This document shows, one piece after another, positions 8,702-18,052 of a stretch of 64,000 bases of DNA. The position numbers and the translations under genes were made by a program. The stretch spans positions 1,179,351 to 1,243,350 of the forward strand of contig NZ_SMFQ01000002.1 in NCBI RefSeq assembly GCF_004339015.1, in the 5' to 3' direction. The stretch is from Cocleimonas flava (GTDB lineage: Bacteria; Pseudomonadota; Gammaproteobacteria; Thiotrichales; Thiotrichaceae). The notes under the pieces are model-generated. The model ran no database searches and was not told where the DNA came from. It saw nothing but the letters and a program-made list of their open reading frames with translations. Each line of letters opens with the position of its first letter. Within the stretch, counting starts at the first letter, position 1.

Positions 8702-9631
8702 CTAGGTATCTATACCAAGCTGTTTCAATATCTCATCACCGCCTTGAGCGAGTAAGTCTTCTGCGACTGCAATACCGAGACTTTCTGGATCAGCTTGAGG
8801 TCCCGTTTTTTCACAACGGTATATTTTTGACCCATCCGGGAATCCGATCAATCCACTTAAGTGAATATCGTTACCTTGCAAGGTAGCAAAGCCGCCAATC
8901 GGTGCCTGACAGCCACCGTTTAAGCGTGTATTTAGCGCTCTCTCTGCATAGACGCGGGTAGCAGTTTTGTCGTCATGGAGGGGCGCGAGCAGGGCATTCA
9001 CTTCTTCGTCATCACTACGACATTCTATGCCTACAGCTCCTTGTCCAGCGGCTGGTAAGCTTTGCTCTACAGAAATTCCGTGTTTGATTCGGTCTTCAAA
9101 GCCTAAACGAATCAGTCCGGCAGAAGCGAGGATGATTGCATCGTAGTCGCCGTTATCCAGCTTTGCCAAACGCGAATTCACATTACCACGTAAGTTAAGA
9201 ATTTTGATATCAGGTCTTTTCTCGACGAGTTGCGTCTGGCGCCTTAGACTGCAAGTACCCACTTTTGCGTATTGTGGTAACTCATCTAAAGACGATACAG
9301 TATTAGAGACGAAAGCATCAGTTGGATCTTCACGTTGCATAATGACGGAGAGATGTAAGCCATCAGGTAATTGCATGGGAACATCTTTCATTGAATGTAC
9401 GGCGATATCTGCGCGACCTTCAAGCATGCCGGTTTCAAGTTCTTTTACGAACAGGCCTTTGCCACCAATTTTGGCCAAGGGTGTGTCTAAGATGATATCT
9501 CCCTGAGTGGTCATGGTGACTAACTGGACCTCTAAATCAGGGTGATGGAGTTTTAATTGTCGTGCAACTTCCTCAGCTTGCCATAAGGCGAGTGGGCTTT
9601 TTCTGGTTGCTATGCGTATCGTTTTCGTCAT
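8702..9631 (-). CDS. hemC: porphobilinogen deaminase (hydroxymethylbilane synthase)
   Basis: 309 residues, normal length. It polymerises four porphobilinogens on a covalently bound dipyrromethane cofactor. The cofactor-attaching cysteine is C241 in [11 protein letters not shown]. Other family blocks are [11 protein letters not shown] (10-20), [11 protein letters not shown] (56-66), HSMKDVP (79-85) and GTCSLRRQ (125-132). It is the first gene of hemC-hemD-hemX-hemY. The ~190 bp between it and the divergent thioredoxin gene must hold both promoters. Confidence 0.97.
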   Translation of the reverse strand: MTKTIRIATRKSPLALWQAEEVARQLKLHHPDLEVQLVTMTTQGDIILDTPLAKIGGKGLFVKELETGMLEGRADIAVHSMKDVPMQLPDGLHLSVIMQREDPTDAFVSNTVSSLDELPQYAKVGTCSLRRQTQLVEKRPDIKILNLRGNVNSRLAKLDNGDYDAIILASAGLIRLGFEDRIKHGISVEQSLPAAGQGAVGIECRSDDEEVNALLAPLHDDKTATRVYAERALNTRLNGGCQAPIGGFATLQGNDIHLSGLIGFPDGSKIYRCEKTGPQADPESLGIAVAEDLLAQGGDEILKQLGIDT

Positions 9632-9820
9632 AAATTTATTCTGTTGTGTGCACTGAAAACGTAAATAATACGTAATGAATGTGCAATAAAACCGTTAGAT
9701 AAGAGTCGAATGAGACTGTGTGTTATAAAGCTTGCATCTGGCTCAAACAGGATAACGTAAAAAAGTTATGTTATCCCTCCGAACTTTACGTGAATTAGTC
9801 TTTAGAGGCAAAAACCCTCC

Positions 9821-10291
9821 ATGAAATTCTTTACATATTTTCTACTTTTATTGATCTCCGTTAACAGTAGTGCATCAAATGACAGTGTTGTCATTGAAGA
9901 AAATGATTTCCAGCAACTTGCTCAACAAATGAAGCAAGAAAATCGTGGTCTGGTTTTAATGCTACATGCGGAATACTGTAGTTATTGTAAACAAATGGAC
10001 GAAGAGATTTTATCGCCGATGGTACTCAGCGGCGAATACGATAAACGTATTTTTATCAGGAAGTTACAGATTGACGATGTCAGAGATGTGGTTGATTTTT
10101 CAGGTAAGACAGTAGAGCCTGCCGATATCTCGGGTGAATATCATGCGATGTTAACGCCTACCCTGGTGTTTTTAGACTATCAAGGTAAAGAAGTCGTTAA
10201 GCAAATGATGGGAATTAATACCATCGAATTATTCGGTGCCTATCTGGATCGAGAGATAGACAATATGATGGATAAATTGACTAAAGATTGA
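9821..10291 (+). CDS. periplasmic thioredoxin-fold protein (CSYC)
   Basis: 156 residues. A signal peptide (KFFTYFLLLLISVNSSAS) directs it out of the cytoplasm. The thioredoxin fold has a CSYC redox motif (Cys53, Cys56) in HAEYCSYCKQMDEEIL and the cis-proline in MLTPTLVF (Pro113). Among thioredoxin-like families it resembles SoxW/thioredoxin_2 type proteins that keep periplasmic partners reduced; no partner is encoded beside it. Divergent from hemC, convergent with the algZ-algR pair. Confidence 0.85.
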   Translation: MKFFTYFLLLLISVNSSASNDSVVIEENDFQQLAQQMKQENRGLVLMLHAEYCSYCKQMDEEILSPMVLSGEYDKRIFIRKLQIDDVRDVVDFSGKTVEPADISGEYHAMLTPTLVFLDYQGKEVVKQMMGINTIELFGAYLDREIDNMMDKLTKD

Positions 10292-10336
10292 GAAGATCAA
10301 GCTAGTCTAAACCAGATCAAATAAATACCAAAAAGA

Positions 10337-10360
10337 AACGGCCCAATAAATTGAGCCGTT
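10337..10360 (-). terminator. intrinsic terminator after algR
   Basis: Ten-base stem AACGGCCCAA / TTGAGCCGTT with a TAAA loop. On the minus strand it has one U-G wobble and is followed by TCTTTTT, so it fits termination of the algZ-algR transcript; the plus-strand side lacks a T-run. Confidence 0.65.
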
Positions 10361-10434
10361 AGCGGATAAACGTTTTTGTTAAAAAGTCATTAACTAAAGA
10401 TAATTATTAACTAACAAAAATCCGTTTAATCGTA

Positions 10435-11178
10435 TTAACGATTTCGTACAAAGCGACGAATTTCCGCCACGTGACGACGACTTACTTCTAGTTGATCGTC
10501 AATCTTCTCAATTTTCACTTGTACTCGACCGATATTATTCTTAGCTAAGCCAGTAATACGGCTTTTAGCTACTAATGCATTTCTGTGAATACGAATAAAC
10601 TTATCCGCTAAATCCGTTTCCAAAGATTTAAGTGATTCTTCAATGATCACTTCTCCCTGCTTGTGTCTTACCGTTACATATTTTTGATCAGCCTGGAAAT
10701 AATAAACATCTTCAATGGGAATCAGTTCCAGATTACCGCGCATTCTTGCGCAAATGTGTTTGCGTCCTGCACCTGTTACTTCGTTGTCATCCAGTACTTT
10801 AGATCGCTGTGCACGGTTAAGTGAGCGGGCCTGTTGTAGACTTTTTAATAGTTGTTCTTGTCTTATTGGTTTCATGAGGTACCCTGTTGCTTTGGTTGAA
10901 AAGGCTTCTAATGCATACTCCCCATATGCAGTAGTAAAGATTACGGCTGGTGGATTTGGCATGCCTGATAAGTGTTTTGCTACTTCTAACCCATCCATCA
11001 CAGGCATAGAAATATCGAGTAATATCAAATCGGGCTGATGGCGCTCAACCATCATTAATGCTTCGGCTCCGTTTTCTGCCTCTGCACAAATTTTGTATTC
11101 AGAATTTTCCTGAAGTAAGCTTTGTATTCTTTGTCGAGCTAGTTCTTCATCGTCAACGACTAGGATATTCATTGTCAT
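10435..11178 (-). CDS. algR: LytTR-type response regulator, AlgR-like
   Basis: 247 residues. An N-terminal receiver domain has the acidic pair DD (9-10), phospho-acceptor Asp55 in LILLDISMP, Thr in FTTAYGEYA and Lys in YLMKPI. The C-terminal LytTR DNA-binding domain runs from about 140 to 245 (VYYFQADQKYVTVRH, FIRIHRNALVA). Its position between hemC and algZ-argH is the conserved location of AlgR in Pseudomonas. AlgR controls type IV pili/alginate there; the regulon here is unknown. It starts 2 nt after the kinase stop. Confidence 0.9.
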   Translation of the reverse strand: MTMNILVVDDEELARQRIQSLLQENSEYKICAEAENGAEALMMVERHQPDLILLDISMPVMDGLEVAKHLSGMPNPPAVIFTTAYGEYALEAFSTKATGYLMKPIRQEQLLKSLQQARSLNRAQRSKVLDDNEVTGAGRKHICARMRGNLELIPIEDVYYFQADQKYVTVRHKQGEVIIEESLKSLETDLADKFIRIHRNALVAKSRITGLAKNNIGRVQVKIEKIDDQLEVSRRHVAEIRRFVRNR

Positions 11179-11180
11179 TA

Positions 11181-12233
11181 TTATGTCTCCTTCGGTATAG
11201 AAAATGAGACGCGGTATTGGTGTTCGCTTTTTGTTATTTTTAGATTAGCGCGATCACCGTATGCGAGTCTCAGACGATTCTTTAGGTTTTCTTGGGCGAT
11301 GTGGTTGCCCTTTTGGTGTGAATTGGTTCCTACTGGTGGCACAGGATTCGTTACAACAACATCTAAACGAGGTCCTGCATCATATAAACTGATTCCTAAA
11401 GTGCCGCCGTCTTTACAAGGTTGAATGCCATGGTAGATAGCGTTTTCAACTAAAGGTTGTAATAACAGAGGCGGAATTTCCATATTAAAAGGAAGCGTTT
11501 GACGATCCATATCCCAAACGATGTTTAATCTGCGTTTTCCTAATCGTAAACCTTCCATACGTAAATAACGTAAAGTCACATCAAGCTCTTCGCCTAGTGA
11601 AATACGGTTTCGGGTATCGAGGGTCGATCGGAAAATATCAGCGAGGTCTAACAAAGCATCTTCAGCCTTGTTTTGGTCAACTTGAATCAGTTGAGCAATG
11701 CTGTTTAAACTATTAAAGAGAAAGTGAGGACGCATTCTAGATTGAAGTGCATCGTATTTAGCGCCTGAATCAGCACTCAAAAGCTCAGCTCTTTGGCTAT
11801 GCACATAAAAATAATGCAACGTCATAAGACTAATAACCAGTGCTACAAATACATTTCTAAGAATAAAAGGCGTATCCCAAAAGTACATCACGCCAACTTT
11901 CTGGTAACTATCCATCATAATGGCAAGAACAGAAGCTCCAATGGTAAATGCAACTACGATTCCACTTACTGCTGCCGCAAATTTAATAACAGGTAATCGT
12001 TTGATTTTATTGGATAAAAGACAGATCGTTAATGTCGAGCTTAAAGCAACCCATTGCACAAACAAAGAAGTTAAACCTAAACGTAAAATCGATGCCTGAT
12101 AAGTCGCAGAAGAACTGGTTAACGCTAACACCAAAGCCAACACTTCAGCACCAACCATAACGCGAAGCACTGCCTGTGGCGTGCAAAGCTCTGGTAGGAA
12201 ACCGATAGAGTTTTCAGTGGTGGTTATATTCAT
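11181..12233 (-). CDS. algZ: LytS-family sensor kinase, AlgZ/FimS-like
   Basis: 350 residues. The N-terminal half has about four membrane spans (for example ALVLALTSSSATY, FVQWVALSSTLTICLL, AAVSGIVVAFTIGASVLAI, NVFVALVISLMTLHYFYV). The His_kinase (LytS-type) block has the phospho-accepting His170 in RMRPHFLFNSLNSIAQL. The ATPase motif is PPLLLQPLVENAIYHGI. Cognate regulator algR follows immediately. This membrane sensor plus LytTR regulator pairing is the AlgZR arrangement. No periplasmic sensor domain is evident, so the signal is probably sensed within the membrane. Confidence 0.88.
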   Translation of the reverse strand: MNITTTENSIGFLPELCTPQAVLRVMVGAEVLALVLALTSSSATYQASILRLGLTSLFVQWVALSSTLTICLLSNKIKRLPVIKFAAAVSGIVVAFTIGASVLAIMMDSYQKVGVMYFWDTPFILRNVFVALVISLMTLHYFYVHSQRAELLSADSGAKYDALQSRMRPHFLFNSLNSIAQLIQVDQNKAEDALLDLADIFRSTLDTRNRISLGEELDVTLRYLRMEGLRLGKRRLNIVWDMDRQTLPFNMEIPPLLLQPLVENAIYHGIQPCKDGGTLGISLYDAGPRLDVVVTNPVPPVGTNSHQKGNHIAQENLKNRLRLAYGDRANLKITKSEHQYRVSFSIPKET

Positions 12234-12277
12234 TTATTATTATTAACTTATTTATTGGATCTAAGGTTTACAGGCTT

Positions 12278-12286
12278 TGCTATAAT
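12278..12286 (+). promoter_or_regulatory. extended -10 promoter for argH
   Basis: TGCTATAAT is a perfect extended -10 element, 149 nt before the argH start. No convincing -35 hexamer lies at the right spacing, as expected for extended -10 promoters. Confidence 0.55.
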
Positions 12287-12329
12287 GCGTAGCTTGATAT
12301 AAATACCTTAAATCTTATTTTTATTTAAA

Positions 12330-12390
12330 GTAGCGTAAACGCTACGACTATCATTTTTTTTATTATATTCGTCGCTTTTTTTGTAGCGTT
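12330..12390 (+). promoter_or_regulatory. argH leader with competing hairpins
   Basis: GTAGCG (12330-12335) can pair with CGCTAC (12340-12345). The latter, as AACGCTAC (12338-12345), can instead pair with GTAGCGTT (12383-12390). The two structures exclude each other and a T-rich run (12353-12361) lies between. This is the geometry of an attenuator, but no leader peptide or known regulator site was identified. Confidence 0.35.
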
Positions 12391-12434
12391 CGTCATATTG
12401 TATGTAAACCTTACTGACTGGAAACTGAACAACC

Positions 12435-13871
12435 ATGCCTGATAGCAAAAATTCTTCAAATGATAACCAAAATAGCCTTAATCCCGAAAAGAGCGGTACT
12501 GCGGACAAGCTTTGGGGCGGACGTTTTACTGAATCTACCGATGCGTTTGTAGAAGCATTTACCGCATCAATTAATTTTGATCAACGTTTATACAAGCACG
12601 ATATCGCAGGTTCAAAAGCACATTCGCAAATGCTGAATAAAGTAGGCATCCTGACTGATGAAGAAATGAATGATATCCATCAAGGTCTGGCTGAGATTCA
12701 GGCAGATATTGAATCAGGCAATCTGGAATGGTCAATACAGTTAGAAGATATTCACATGAATATCGAAGCACGTCTGACTGACAAGATTGGCATTACGGGT
12801 AAAAAATTACACACTGGACGTTCAAGAAACGACCAAATTGCTACAGACATTCGTCTTTGGTTACGTGAAGAAATCGATGCAATTTCAGCTGAATTAAAAC
12901 GCTTACAAAGTGGTTTATTAAAAGTAGCCGAGCAAGAGGCAGAAACGATTCTACCTGGCTTCACTCATTTACAAGTCGCACAACCGATTACCTTTGGCCA
13001 CCACATGCTTGCATGGTACGAAATGCTGGTTAGAGATTTCGAACGTCTGCAAGATTGCCGCAAGCGCGTAAATATCATGCCATTAGGTTCTGCAGCATTG
13101 GCAGGTACCACTTACCCAATCGACAGAGCTTACACTGCAGAGCTATTAGGTTTTGATAGACCTTGTAACAACTCGCTAGATGGCGTGAGCGATCGTGACT
13201 TCGCCATTGAGTTTGTCTCAGCCGCGTCTTTAATCATGATGCACCTATCACGTTTCTCAGAAGAATTAGTGCTGTGGACATCAGCGCAGTTTAACTTTAT
13301 TAATCTGCCAGACCGTTTTTGTACCGGCTCATCCATCATGCCGCAAAAGAAAAATCCAGACGTGCCTGAGCTAGTACGTGGTAAAAGTGGCAGAGTATTC
13401 GGTAGTTTATTCTCACTGCTGACATTAATGAAAAGTCAGCCACTGGCATACAATAAAGACAACCAGGAAGATAAAGAACCACTTTTTGATACGGTTGATA
13501 CCTTATTAGGTAGCTTGCGTGCGTTTGCCGATATGGTGCCAAATATCACTACTAATAAAGACGCCATGCGTGCAGCAGCGATGCAAGGCTTCTCAACCGC
13601 GACTGACTTAGCTGATTACCTCGTAGGTAAAGACATGCCATTCCGTGATGCGCATGAAGTGGTAGGTAGTGCGGTTGCTTACGGTGTGGAAACAGGCAAA
13701 GACCTAAGTGAAATGAGTCTTGAAGAATTACAGAAATTCTCAACCATCATCGATCAGGATGTATTTGAAGTATTAACGCTAGAAGGTTCGGTAGCAGCGC
13801 GTAATCACTTAGGCGGAACTGCACCAGAGCAAGTTAAAGCGAGAGTAGCTGAAGCCAAGAAGAATGGATAA
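12435..13871 (+). CDS. argH: argininosuccinate lyase
   Basis: 478 residues. It cleaves argininosuccinate to arginine and fumarate, the last step of arginine synthesis. The fumarase/aspartase superfamily signature [12 protein letters not shown] is at 298-309. Other blocks are [34 protein letters not shown] and [15 protein letters not shown]. The first ~25 residues (rich in Ser/Asn) extend beyond the usual start near DKLWGGRF, but the only ATG in front of that motif is at 12435. It is divergent from algZ, a conserved neighbourhood in gammaproteobacteria. Confidence 0.96.
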   Translation: MPDSKNSSNDNQNSLNPEKSGTADKLWGGRFTESTDAFVEAFTASINFDQRLYKHDIAGSKAHSQMLNKVGILTDEEMNDIHQGLAEIQADIESGNLEWSIQLEDIHMNIEARLTDKIGITGKKLHTGRSRNDQIATDIRLWLREEIDAISAELKRLQSGLLKVAEQEAETILPGFTHLQVAQPITFGHHMLAWYEMLVRDFERLQDCRKRVNIMPLGSAALAGTTYPIDRAYTAELLGFDRPCNNSLDGVSDRDFAIEFVSAASLIMMHLSRFSEELVLWTSAQFNFINLPDRFCTGSSIMPQKKNPDVPELVRGKSGRVFGSLFSLLTLMKSQPLAYNKDNQEDKEPLFDTVDTLLGSLRAFADMVPNITTNKDAMRAAAMQGFSTATDLADYLVGKDMPFRDAHEVVGSAVAYGVETGKDLSEMSLEELQKFSTIIDQDVFEVLTLEGSVAARNHLGGTAPEQVKARVAEAKKNG

Positions 13872-13944
13872 ATTGAGCTATATCGTTGCAGCGGTATTAT
13901 TGATAGCTACCTTTACTATTAGTTATCTTTGGCTGTTTGATTAG
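13864..13944 (+). CDS. possible 26-residue membrane peptide overlapping the argH end
   Basis: ATG at 13864 overlaps the last codons of argH in another frame and opens 26 codons that are almost entirely one hydrophobic span ([19 protein letters not shown]) bracketed by MDK and FD. AAGAAG precedes it at 13857-13862. There is no lipobox cysteine, so it is not an LptM-type lipopeptide. Small single-span proteins are often missed; chance cannot be excluded at this length. Confidence 0.35.
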   Translation: MDKLSYIVAAVLLIATFTISYLWLFD

Positions 13945-13958
13945 CCATTTGTGAAAAA

Positions 13959-13994
13959 CAGGCGTGTGATTTTGTATTTAAAATCACACGCCTG
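13959..13994. terminator. strong bidirectional hairpin between argH and eamA
   Basis: Perfect 15-bp stem (CAGGCGTGTGATTTT and its complement) with a 6-nt loop. On the minus strand it is followed by T5, fitting the end of the EamA gene; on the plus strand CACTTTCTG follows, a weaker terminator for argH. Confidence 0.85.
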
Positions 13995-14075
13995 CACTTT
14001 CTGACAGTACTTGAACATTGAGGGTTTGATTGATTTGGCCTGAGTTTTTCAACAACTCAGCAAAACTCTCAAGCA

Positions 14076-14969
14076 TCATTTTCGATCAGCGACTCGTTTG
14101 CGCGTTAACGCTATCCCCAAAATTATCAATAACATCGCCGCTAGGCTAGTCCATTCAATCGCTTCGCCCAAAATAAGCGCACCAGTGAAATACGCCACTG
14201 CAGGAATCACGTAATTAATATATGAAAGAAAGGTTGGGCCTGCCGAGCTGATAACGGCAAACAAAATAATGGTGGCAAATGCCGTTGGACCGACACCTAA
14301 CCACAATAACGATAAGGTGGGTTTTAAAGAGTAGCTTTGTTGCCACGGTAAATCTTGCCACAACCACAATGGCACGATAACAATGCTGGAAATTATCATT
14401 ACGCCAGCTGCCGTTACAATAGGGTTATAGGAAGGCAAGCGCCGCACCAAAATGGCATTTATCGCATAGCTAAAGGTGGCGAGTAAAATCAATAGACCAC
14501 TCAGTAAGTTACTGTGAACGCCGACTATAGATGGCCAAAGCACAATTGCCACACCAGATATGCCCAATAGAAAACCGAGTATTTTAAAGCGGTTGAGACT
14601 TTCCCCTGCCACAAAATAATGCGCCAAAATCATCGTCGCCAGCGGCATAAACGCCATCAATAAACCCGCGATGCCCGAGCTAACATCCTTCTGACCTGTA
14701 GAGATCAGAAAAAACGGTAACAGGTTGCCCATAATTCCCAATAGTAGAAACACCGCCCAGGCCAATGGGTCGGAAGGCAATCGCAAACCTTTAGTAAATA
14801 AGAAAAGCGTCAAAATAATCGCTGCAATCAACACCCTAAGAGAGACTATACCCACAGGGCTAAAACTTTGCAGTGAGACAGCGGTAAACATAAATGATGT
14901 TCCCCACAGAAGAATAAGCAACAGTAGAGAAAACCAGTCTTTAACAGTAGGTGTGTCGTTGAGAGTCAA
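14076..14969 (-). CDS. EamA/DMT-family transporter
   Basis: 297 residues with ten predicted membrane spans in two EamA repeats; the first starts LLLILLWGTSFMFTAVSL and the second LSGLLILLATFSYAINAILVRRL. The motif FxxxLxxxGPTAFATI near the C-terminal half is typical of the drug/metabolite transporter superfamily. Substrate cannot be predicted; relatives export amino acids or metabolites. It is transcribed alone and ends at the 15-bp terminator hairpin. Confidence 0.88.
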   Translation of the reverse strand: MTLNDTPTVKDWFSLLLLILLWGTSFMFTAVSLQSFSPVGIVSLRVLIAAIILTLFLFTKGLRLPSDPLAWAVFLLLGIMGNLLPFFLISTGQKDVSSGIAGLLMAFMPLATMILAHYFVAGESLNRFKILGFLLGISGVAIVLWPSIVGVHSNLLSGLLILLATFSYAINAILVRRLPSYNPIVTAAGVMIISSIVIVPLWLWQDLPWQQSYSLKPTLSLLWLGVGPTAFATIILFAVISSAGPTFLSYINYVIPAVAYFTGALILGEAIEWTSLAAMLLIILGIALTRKRVADRK

Positions 14970-15230
14970 GAGTATGAGGCGGTTAACATGATTAGTGGAG
15001 TGTAGACGACGCCTTCTTATTTTGTTGATCTTTTTAAAGATTAAATACCTTTTAATGACTTGCTAAAAAGCGATGAATAATGGGTTCAGTGTATGTGTTA
15101 ATTGCAGGCAATTTTAAGCATCTTGTATGGTTAGTAAAACTAACATAAGGGTAGAGAGCCCAAGAAAACGCTAAATTATTCCAAGAAAGATATTTATCTT
15201 TTAAGACTATTGGATTAAGATTTTTTCCGT
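14970..15230. other. intergenic region before the FMN riboswitch
   Basis: It holds the upstream region of the EamA gene and the promoter region of the ribH transcript. I see no coding sequence or recognisable RNA other than the riboswitch that follows. Confidence 0.5.
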
Positions 15231-15382
15231 AAGTCTTCGGGGTTGGGTGTAATTCCCTACCGGCGGTAAAGTTTTCAACATTGTTGATGAAAACAAGCCC
15301 GCGAGCGTCAAAGTGATAACTTTGAGTCAGCAGATTTGGTGTAATTCCAAAGCCGACGGTTAAAGTCCGGATGATAGAAGTT
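15231..15382 (+). promoter_or_regulatory. FMN riboswitch (RFN element)
   Basis: The conserved RFN blocks are all present in order: TCTTCGGGG, GGTGTAATTCCCTACCGG, GCGGTAAAG, AGCCCGCGAGC, GTCAGCAGATTTGGTG, TAATTCCAAAGCCGACGG, TTAAAGTCCGGATGATAGAA. P1 closes with CTTC/GAAG. It lies 116 nt upstream of the type II lumazine synthase, which it should switch off when FMN is plentiful. The expression platform lies in 15383-15498; I could not assign terminator and antiterminator stems with confidence. Confidence 0.96.
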
Positions 15383-15498
15383 TACAGGTTGTAAGTCCTA
15401 TCTAAGGTCTTAGCGCGTGCGTTCTAGAAATGCCTTCGCGTTTTCCTGCGTTATTTCTTCATGCCCATTATTGTTAATTGTAAAAATGGTAGTGAAAA

Positions 15499-15984
15499 AT
15501 GAATAATCATAATCAAGCAAAAATTTGTTATATCCAATCCTCATGGCATAAAAACATTGTCAATGAGCTTAAAAATTCGTGTATAAATACTCTAATTGAG
15601 CAAGGAATTGCAAAAGAGAATATTAGCGAAGTTGATGTACCCGGCGCTCTTGAAATACCTTTGCAGGCAAAACTGCGAGCAGAAACAGGGCAGTACTCTT
15701 TAATTATCGTTGCAGGATTAATTGTTGATGGCGGTATTTATCGTCACGAATTTGTCGCTGATAGCATAATTAAATCGATTATGGACATTCAGCTAGATAC
15801 TCGAATCCCCATTATTCACTCCATAATGACGCCAATTAATTTCCACGAAGGCGCTGAACACGAAGCGTTCTTTTTTAAACACTTTGCGACAAAAGGCAAA
15901 GAGGCCGCGGAAGCCTGTATCCAGACTTTAAATAACTGCGAAGATGTTAAGCAGTATTCCCATGAAAAATTGAAAATTGCCTAA
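15499..15984 (+). CDS. ribH: 6,7-dimethyl-8-ribityllumazine synthase, type II
   Basis: 161 residues. It condenses the ribityl pyrimidine with dihydroxybutanone phosphate in riboflavin synthesis. VPGALEIP (47-54) is the family loop. VDGGIYRHEF (76-85) is characteristic of the decameric RibH2 clade of Brucella and Mesorhizobium rather than the GAVIRGxTxHF of icosahedral RibH1. It is the only gene behind the FMN riboswitch and is closed by a repeat in terminator orientation. A housekeeping ribH presumably lies elsewhere with ribBDE. Confidence 0.9.
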   Translation: MNNHNQAKICYIQSSWHKNIVNELKNSCINTLIEQGIAKENISEVDVPGALEIPLQAKLRAETGQYSLIIVAGLIVDGGIYRHEFVADSIIKSIMDIQLDTRIPIIHSIMTPINFHEGAEHEAFFFKHFATKGKEAAEACIQTLNNCEDVKQYSHEKLKIA

Positions 15985-16090
15985 AAGTAGAAATGTTTTC
16001 ACAACACACTAAAGCCCAGCGACGATTTCTTATGGAATCGTCGATGGGTAATGGTCAAACCAGCTTAAATATTATGTAAATAAGATTTAA

Positions 16091-16119
16091 GCCACCCCCC
16101 TACTTATAGAGGGTTTTTT
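16091..16119 (+). repeat. dispersed G-run repeat, copy 4 (terminator of ribH)
   Basis: C-rich strand on plus: exact complement of AAGTAGGGGGGTG at 16093-16105, then TATAGAGGG and T6. The stem CCCCCTA(CTTA)TAGAGGG has six of seven pairs, the best hairpin of the set, about 110 nt after the ribH stop. Confidence 0.88.
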
Positions 16120-16183
16120 GCTTAAGGTCGGTTAAACACCTATAACAAAGACTGACATTGATCTATCTAATCGGATAAGCCTT

Positions 16184-16915
16184 TTGAAAGAAACCACAAA
16201 TTTTCTTATCGCAGGTGCCACAGGTGGCATCGGCCATGCAATCTGCGAAGCATTAGCAATTCGTTATCCTGATGCAACCTTGATTCGAATGGCGCGCAAT
16301 CTGGAAAAATTAACTGCCCTGAGTTGCAAAACTATCGATATCCAGTTTGATCTGGCTTCGGAAGATTCTTTACTGCAAGCAATAGAACAAATCCCTGCGG
16401 ATATTAATATCGACTGGGCCTTTATAGCCTCAGGTTGGTTGCACGATGAACATACGCAACCAGAGAAAACCTATCGAAGCCTGTCGGCTGAACAACTAGC
16501 ACAATCGTTTAGTTTAAATGCCATTGGCCCGTCATTGCTGGTGAAGTATTTATTAGAACAAAACGACAAGAAACATCCGCTTAAAATCGGCGTGCTATCT
16601 GCGCGAGTCGGGAGTATTAGCGATAACCGCCTTGGTGGCTGGCATTCGTATCGCGCCAGTAAAGCCGCTTTGAATATGCTGATAAAAAATTATGCGATTG
16701 AGCTTACTCGTATGAAAAGACCCGTGGTTATCGTTGGCTTGCAACCCGGAACAACAGACACCTTATTATCAGCACCGTTTCAACAAGGCGTTCCAGAAGG
16801 GCATTTACAAATGCCAGAATTTACCGCCAGTAAATTGATTGATGTTGTGGATAATTTAAAGCCCGACGATAGTGGTTACCTATTCGATTTCTTAGGTGAG
16901 AAATTCGAGCCTTAA
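16184..16915 (+). CDS. short-chain dehydrogenase/reductase
   Basis: 243 residues starting at TTG; an in-frame TAA lies just upstream and the NAD(P)-binding motif GATGGIGHA is already at residues 11-19, so no later start is possible. The catalytic triad is Ser139 (GVLSARVGS), Tyr156 and Lys160 (YRASK). The size and the ALNMLIKNYAIEL helix resemble the CsgA/C-factor-like SDR clade. The substrate is unknown. It stands alone between two C-rich repeats that can act as terminators on either side. Confidence 0.82.
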   Translation: MKETTNFLIAGATGGIGHAICEALAIRYPDATLIRMARNLEKLTALSCKTIDIQFDLASEDSLLQAIEQIPADINIDWAFIASGWLHDEHTQPEKTYRSLSAEQLAQSFSLNAIGPSLLVKYLLEQNDKKHPLKIGVLSARVGSISDNRLGGWHSYRASKAALNMLIKNYAIELTRMKRPVVIVGLQPGTTDTLLSAPFQQGVPEGHLQMPEFTASKLIDVVDNLKPDDSGYLFDFLGEKFEP

Positions 16916-16965
16916 AGCGTGTTGTTAACTGCATATCGGAGGCTTGGAATCTGTTGGCTGATTTA

Positions 16966-16994
16966 GCCACCCTCCTACTTTAGGGCACTTTTTT
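16966..16994 (+). repeat. dispersed G-run repeat, copy 5 (terminator of the SDR gene)
   Basis: C-rich on plus; core variant with one change (AAGTAGGAGGGTG on the minus strand, 16968-16980). Hairpin CCTA(CTT)TAGG, then GCAC and T6. It lies 50 nt after the SDR stop. Confidence 0.82.
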
Positions 16995-17426
16995 CTATAC
17001 CTTTACAAAGCAACTGAATTATTAACGATGATATCAAAGCTCAAAAAGGTTCTTATCATGATCAGCCTGAGTATTCAGATAGGCGTTTACTCTGTTTTAT
17101 AAACCCTATTGAATGCGGCCTTCTATCGTAAGTATTTGATTTTAGGTATCGAGAAAAGTATATTTACCTTTCTAGCAAATAATTTTCGTATGGTTTTTTA
17201 AGAGCGAAAAATAAGCGCGGATAGTTTCATCTGAATCACTGAAGCAAGCAACTTTAACAGTTCTTCTTTATACGTTGTGCGTCGACTTGGTTTTGTATGA
17301 AATGATGTAATACCCCTCACGTTTAGTACTTTCCCATTGTAAGAAGTCATAATAATGGACAAGGTATGGTCTAGGTTCAGGTCTAAATATAAATTTCAAA
17401 TCAAATTTCACAAGGACAGAAATTTG

Positions 17427-17453
17427 AAAACACGGCCTAAAGTAGGGGGGTGG
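17427..17453 (+). repeat. dispersed G-run repeat, copy 6
   Basis: Exact AAGTAGGGGGGTG at 17440-17452 after a short A-tract and CGGCCT arm. It lies 220 nt before bufA, G-rich on the sense strand of the downstream operon. Confidence 0.85.
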
Positions 17454-17672
17454 GTAACAAACTGGTAATTAATGAACAATAAATAAAGAAAAAAGGAAAT
17501 AAGGATAAATCCTTATGGTTTGTTAAGCCGGTAAAATATGTACTTTTTAAACTAACACTTTGTCTTTTAACGTTAAATTAAATTAATTTGATCTGAATTT
17601 CAAAATGTGTCGTATAACACTACAGATATCAAATGATGTCTTAAACCATTATTAATTAAGAGATTTATTACT

Positions 17673-18026
17673 ATGAAAAATTCTACGAATTCTGCACTAA
17701 TCGCTGGCGCTGCTCTAGCTGTTCTAACTTCTGTTGCTACTGCAAAGCCTAACGACCAATTAACAATTTCTGCAGATGCTTCTGATAGCGCTAAAAAGAG
17801 CTTTAATTCTTGGGTTGCAGGTGCTGAGATTTCAGGACGTAAAGATAAATGTTTCGGTATTGCATTAACAGCTGAGAACGATTGTGCAGCAGGTCCAGGT
17901 ACAAGTTGTCAGGGTACTTCAACAAGTGATTTCCAGGGTAATGCATGGACTTATGCACCAAAAGGCACTTGTGAATTCATCAAGACACCAGTAGGCATGG
18001 GTTCTAAGTCTGAAATTAAAGCGTAA
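17673..18026 (+). CDS. bufA: bufferin precursor peptide (DUF2282)
   Basis: 117 residues. A signal peptide with Ala-rich core ([18 protein letters not shown]) is followed by the DUF2282 core containing four cysteines in the order [30 protein letters not shown]. Two Cys-containing blocks and the NAW..PKGTC ending are the family hallmarks. In characterised bufferins the neighbouring MNIO enzyme converts cysteines to thiooxazole-type heterocycles and the secreted product chelates copper. First gene of bufABCD; bufB begins 26 nt downstream. Confidence 0.92.
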   Translation: MKNSTNSALIAGAALAVLTSVATAKPNDQLTISADASDSAKKSFNSWVAGAEISGRKDKCFGIALTAENDCAAGPGTSCQGTSTSDFQGNAWTYAPKGTCEFIKTPVGMGSKSEIKA

Positions 18027-18052
18027 TATTTCTAAGCTTTAATACACTGAAT

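Larger units (their letters stand above)
16916..17672. other. 757-bp gene-poor region upstream of the bufferin operon
   Basis: It contains dispersed repeat copies 5 and 6 and otherwise AT-rich DNA with no frame I would call coding. The bufA promoter must lie in the last ~200 bp (17453-17672), where several TATAAT-like stretches occur but none with a persuasive -35; I could not recognise an ECF-type or copper-regulator site. Confidence 0.5.
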
